A stretch of DNA of 64,000 nucleotides. Source: Thermoflavifilum sp. (GTDB lineage Bacteria; Bacteroidota; Bacteroidia; Chitinophagales; Chitinophagaceae). The notes below the pieces were generated by a model. It was not told the DNA's origin and ran no database searches. It saw nothing but the letters and a program-made list of their open reading frames with translations. The position numbers and the translations under genes are program-made. This document shows positions 63,627 to 64,000 of the stretch, in pieces (positions within the stretch are counted from its first letter, which is position 1; each line of letters begins with the position of its first letter). The stretch covers positions 1,984,001 through 2,048,000 of the forward strand of contig NZ_CP063141.1 in the NCBI RefSeq assembly GCF_014961315.1, read 5' to 3'.

Positions 63627-64000
63627 TCATCGAGCCCCGGGCGGACAATGTGTTTCCAAAAAGTCGGTGAGCAGCGTGTAAAGATGTTGTGTGGTGCCTT
63701 TGCCTTCACTGATGCCATGGGTACGATTCGGATATTCCATCATCGAGAACTGTTTTTGGTGGGCGACGAGTGCATTAATCAAGCGTTCCTGATTCTGGTA
63801 ATGCACATTATCATCTCCACTGCCATGGACAATAAGCAGGTTGCCACGCAACCCTTCCACATGATTGATCGATGAGCCGGCTTCGTAATAGGCACTATCG
63901 TCTGGAAGCAAGCCCATATAGCGTTCTTCGTAGATATTATCGTAACAGGGCAGGTAAGAAATGCCAGCAACCGCCATGCCTGTTTTGTAGATATCCGGGA
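63627..64000 (-). CDS. S9 family peptidase (dipeptidyl peptidase IV-like), 3' part
   Basis: Only the C-terminal 124 or so residues are in the window; the gene runs past the right end. The alpha/beta-hydrolase core shows IYEERYMGLLPDDSAYYEAGS, then HGSGDDNVHYQN with the catalytic Asp and NRTHGI with the catalytic His; the nucleophile Ser lies beyond the window. It resembles prolyl oligopeptidase/DPP IV enzymes that release Xaa-Pro dipeptides, generally exported in Bacteroidota. An internal ATG at 63977 is not the true start, since the reading frame stays open to position 64000. Confidence 0.9.
   Translation of the reverse strand, partial: PDIYKTGMAVAGISYLPCYDNIYEERYMGLLPDDSAYYEAGSSINHVEGLRGNLLIVHGSGDDNVHYQNQERLINALVAHQKQFSMMEYPNRTHGISEGKGTTQHLYTLLTDFLETHCPPGAR

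Noticed and set aside
1..64000. CRISPR arrays, insertion sequences, rRNA, prophage
   Set aside because: No spaced direct repeats, transposases, integrases, phage genes or rRNA sequence were seen on either strand.

Overview
The window is 64 kb of a compact bacterial chromosome with moderate GC. It carries no phage, insertion sequence or CRISPR array. Protein content points to Bacteroidota, most likely a Chitinophagaceae-like lineage. The signs are a Bacteroidota-type short arginine decarboxylase, DUF4199 and DUF1080 proteins, a MacB-type permease, TPR histidine kinases and futalosine-pathway MqnA. At least sixteen genes also have the Bacteroidota -7 promoter element TAnnTTTG (often followed by C) just before the start codon. 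The family-level assignment is inference.

Layout. 0-2.3 kb: a membrane-anchored SRPBCC/GyrI-like protein, then bioA. 2.4-7.5 kb: a minus-strand proteostasis block (hsp20, cbpA-type dnaJ, an unknown 120-aa ORF, ftsH, thioredoxin, and a protein that appears to fuse an HPF/RaiA-like domain to sigma-70-like regions). 7.8-11.3 kb: prfC, then a queD-thyA-folA pterin/folate/thymidylate cluster. 11.4-16.9 kb: a secreted GH2 glycosidase, prpD and a TPR-histidine kinase. 17.3-22.4 kb: arginine decarboxylase-like enzyme, LacI regulator, ABC permease, and an NtrC-type regulator without a DNA-binding domain. 22.5-24.7 kb: an AT-rich three-gene operon I cannot name (TPR plus OB-fold-like protein and two small proteins). 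25-32.8 kb: pdhB, a DbpA-like DEAD-box helicase, a group II decarboxylase, and two exported carbohydrate-active proteins (DUF1080, GH9). 32.8-34.1 kb: an AT-rich pair, a GHKL ATPase and a DUF4325-like protein. 34.1-41.8 kb: AsmA-like protein, tRNA-Cys, a split YeeE/YedE transporter, lipoprotein MsrA, manA, yraN, purB. 42-51.7 kb: mqnA, a GT2 enzyme, NlpC/P60 lipoprotein, dnaE, trxA, dcd, a phosphopantetheinyl transferase, a macrodomain protein, truB. 51.9-64 kb: Nudix, dapF, a nucleoside phosphorylase, a TPR protein, comA-aroE, an M1 peptidase, a GT2-DUF4199-pyrC-like operon, tRNA-Pro, argH, and the 3' end of an S9 peptidase.

How it works together. Most of the window is housekeeping: replication, folate and thymidylate supply, chorismate use (aroE, mqnA), amino-acid and purine synthesis, and protein quality control. 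A plant-polysaccharide degradation theme (GH2, GH9, DUF1080, LacI) runs through it. The best candidates for undescribed biology are the HPF-sigma fusion at the end of the proteostasis operon, the GHKL/DUF4325 pair behind the cellulase, the TPR/OB operon at 22.5-24.7 kb, the metal-site-less dihydroorotase, and the NtrC-type regulator with an altered GAFTGA loop and no helix-turn-helix. Convergent genes are packed tail to tail with almost no spacing.
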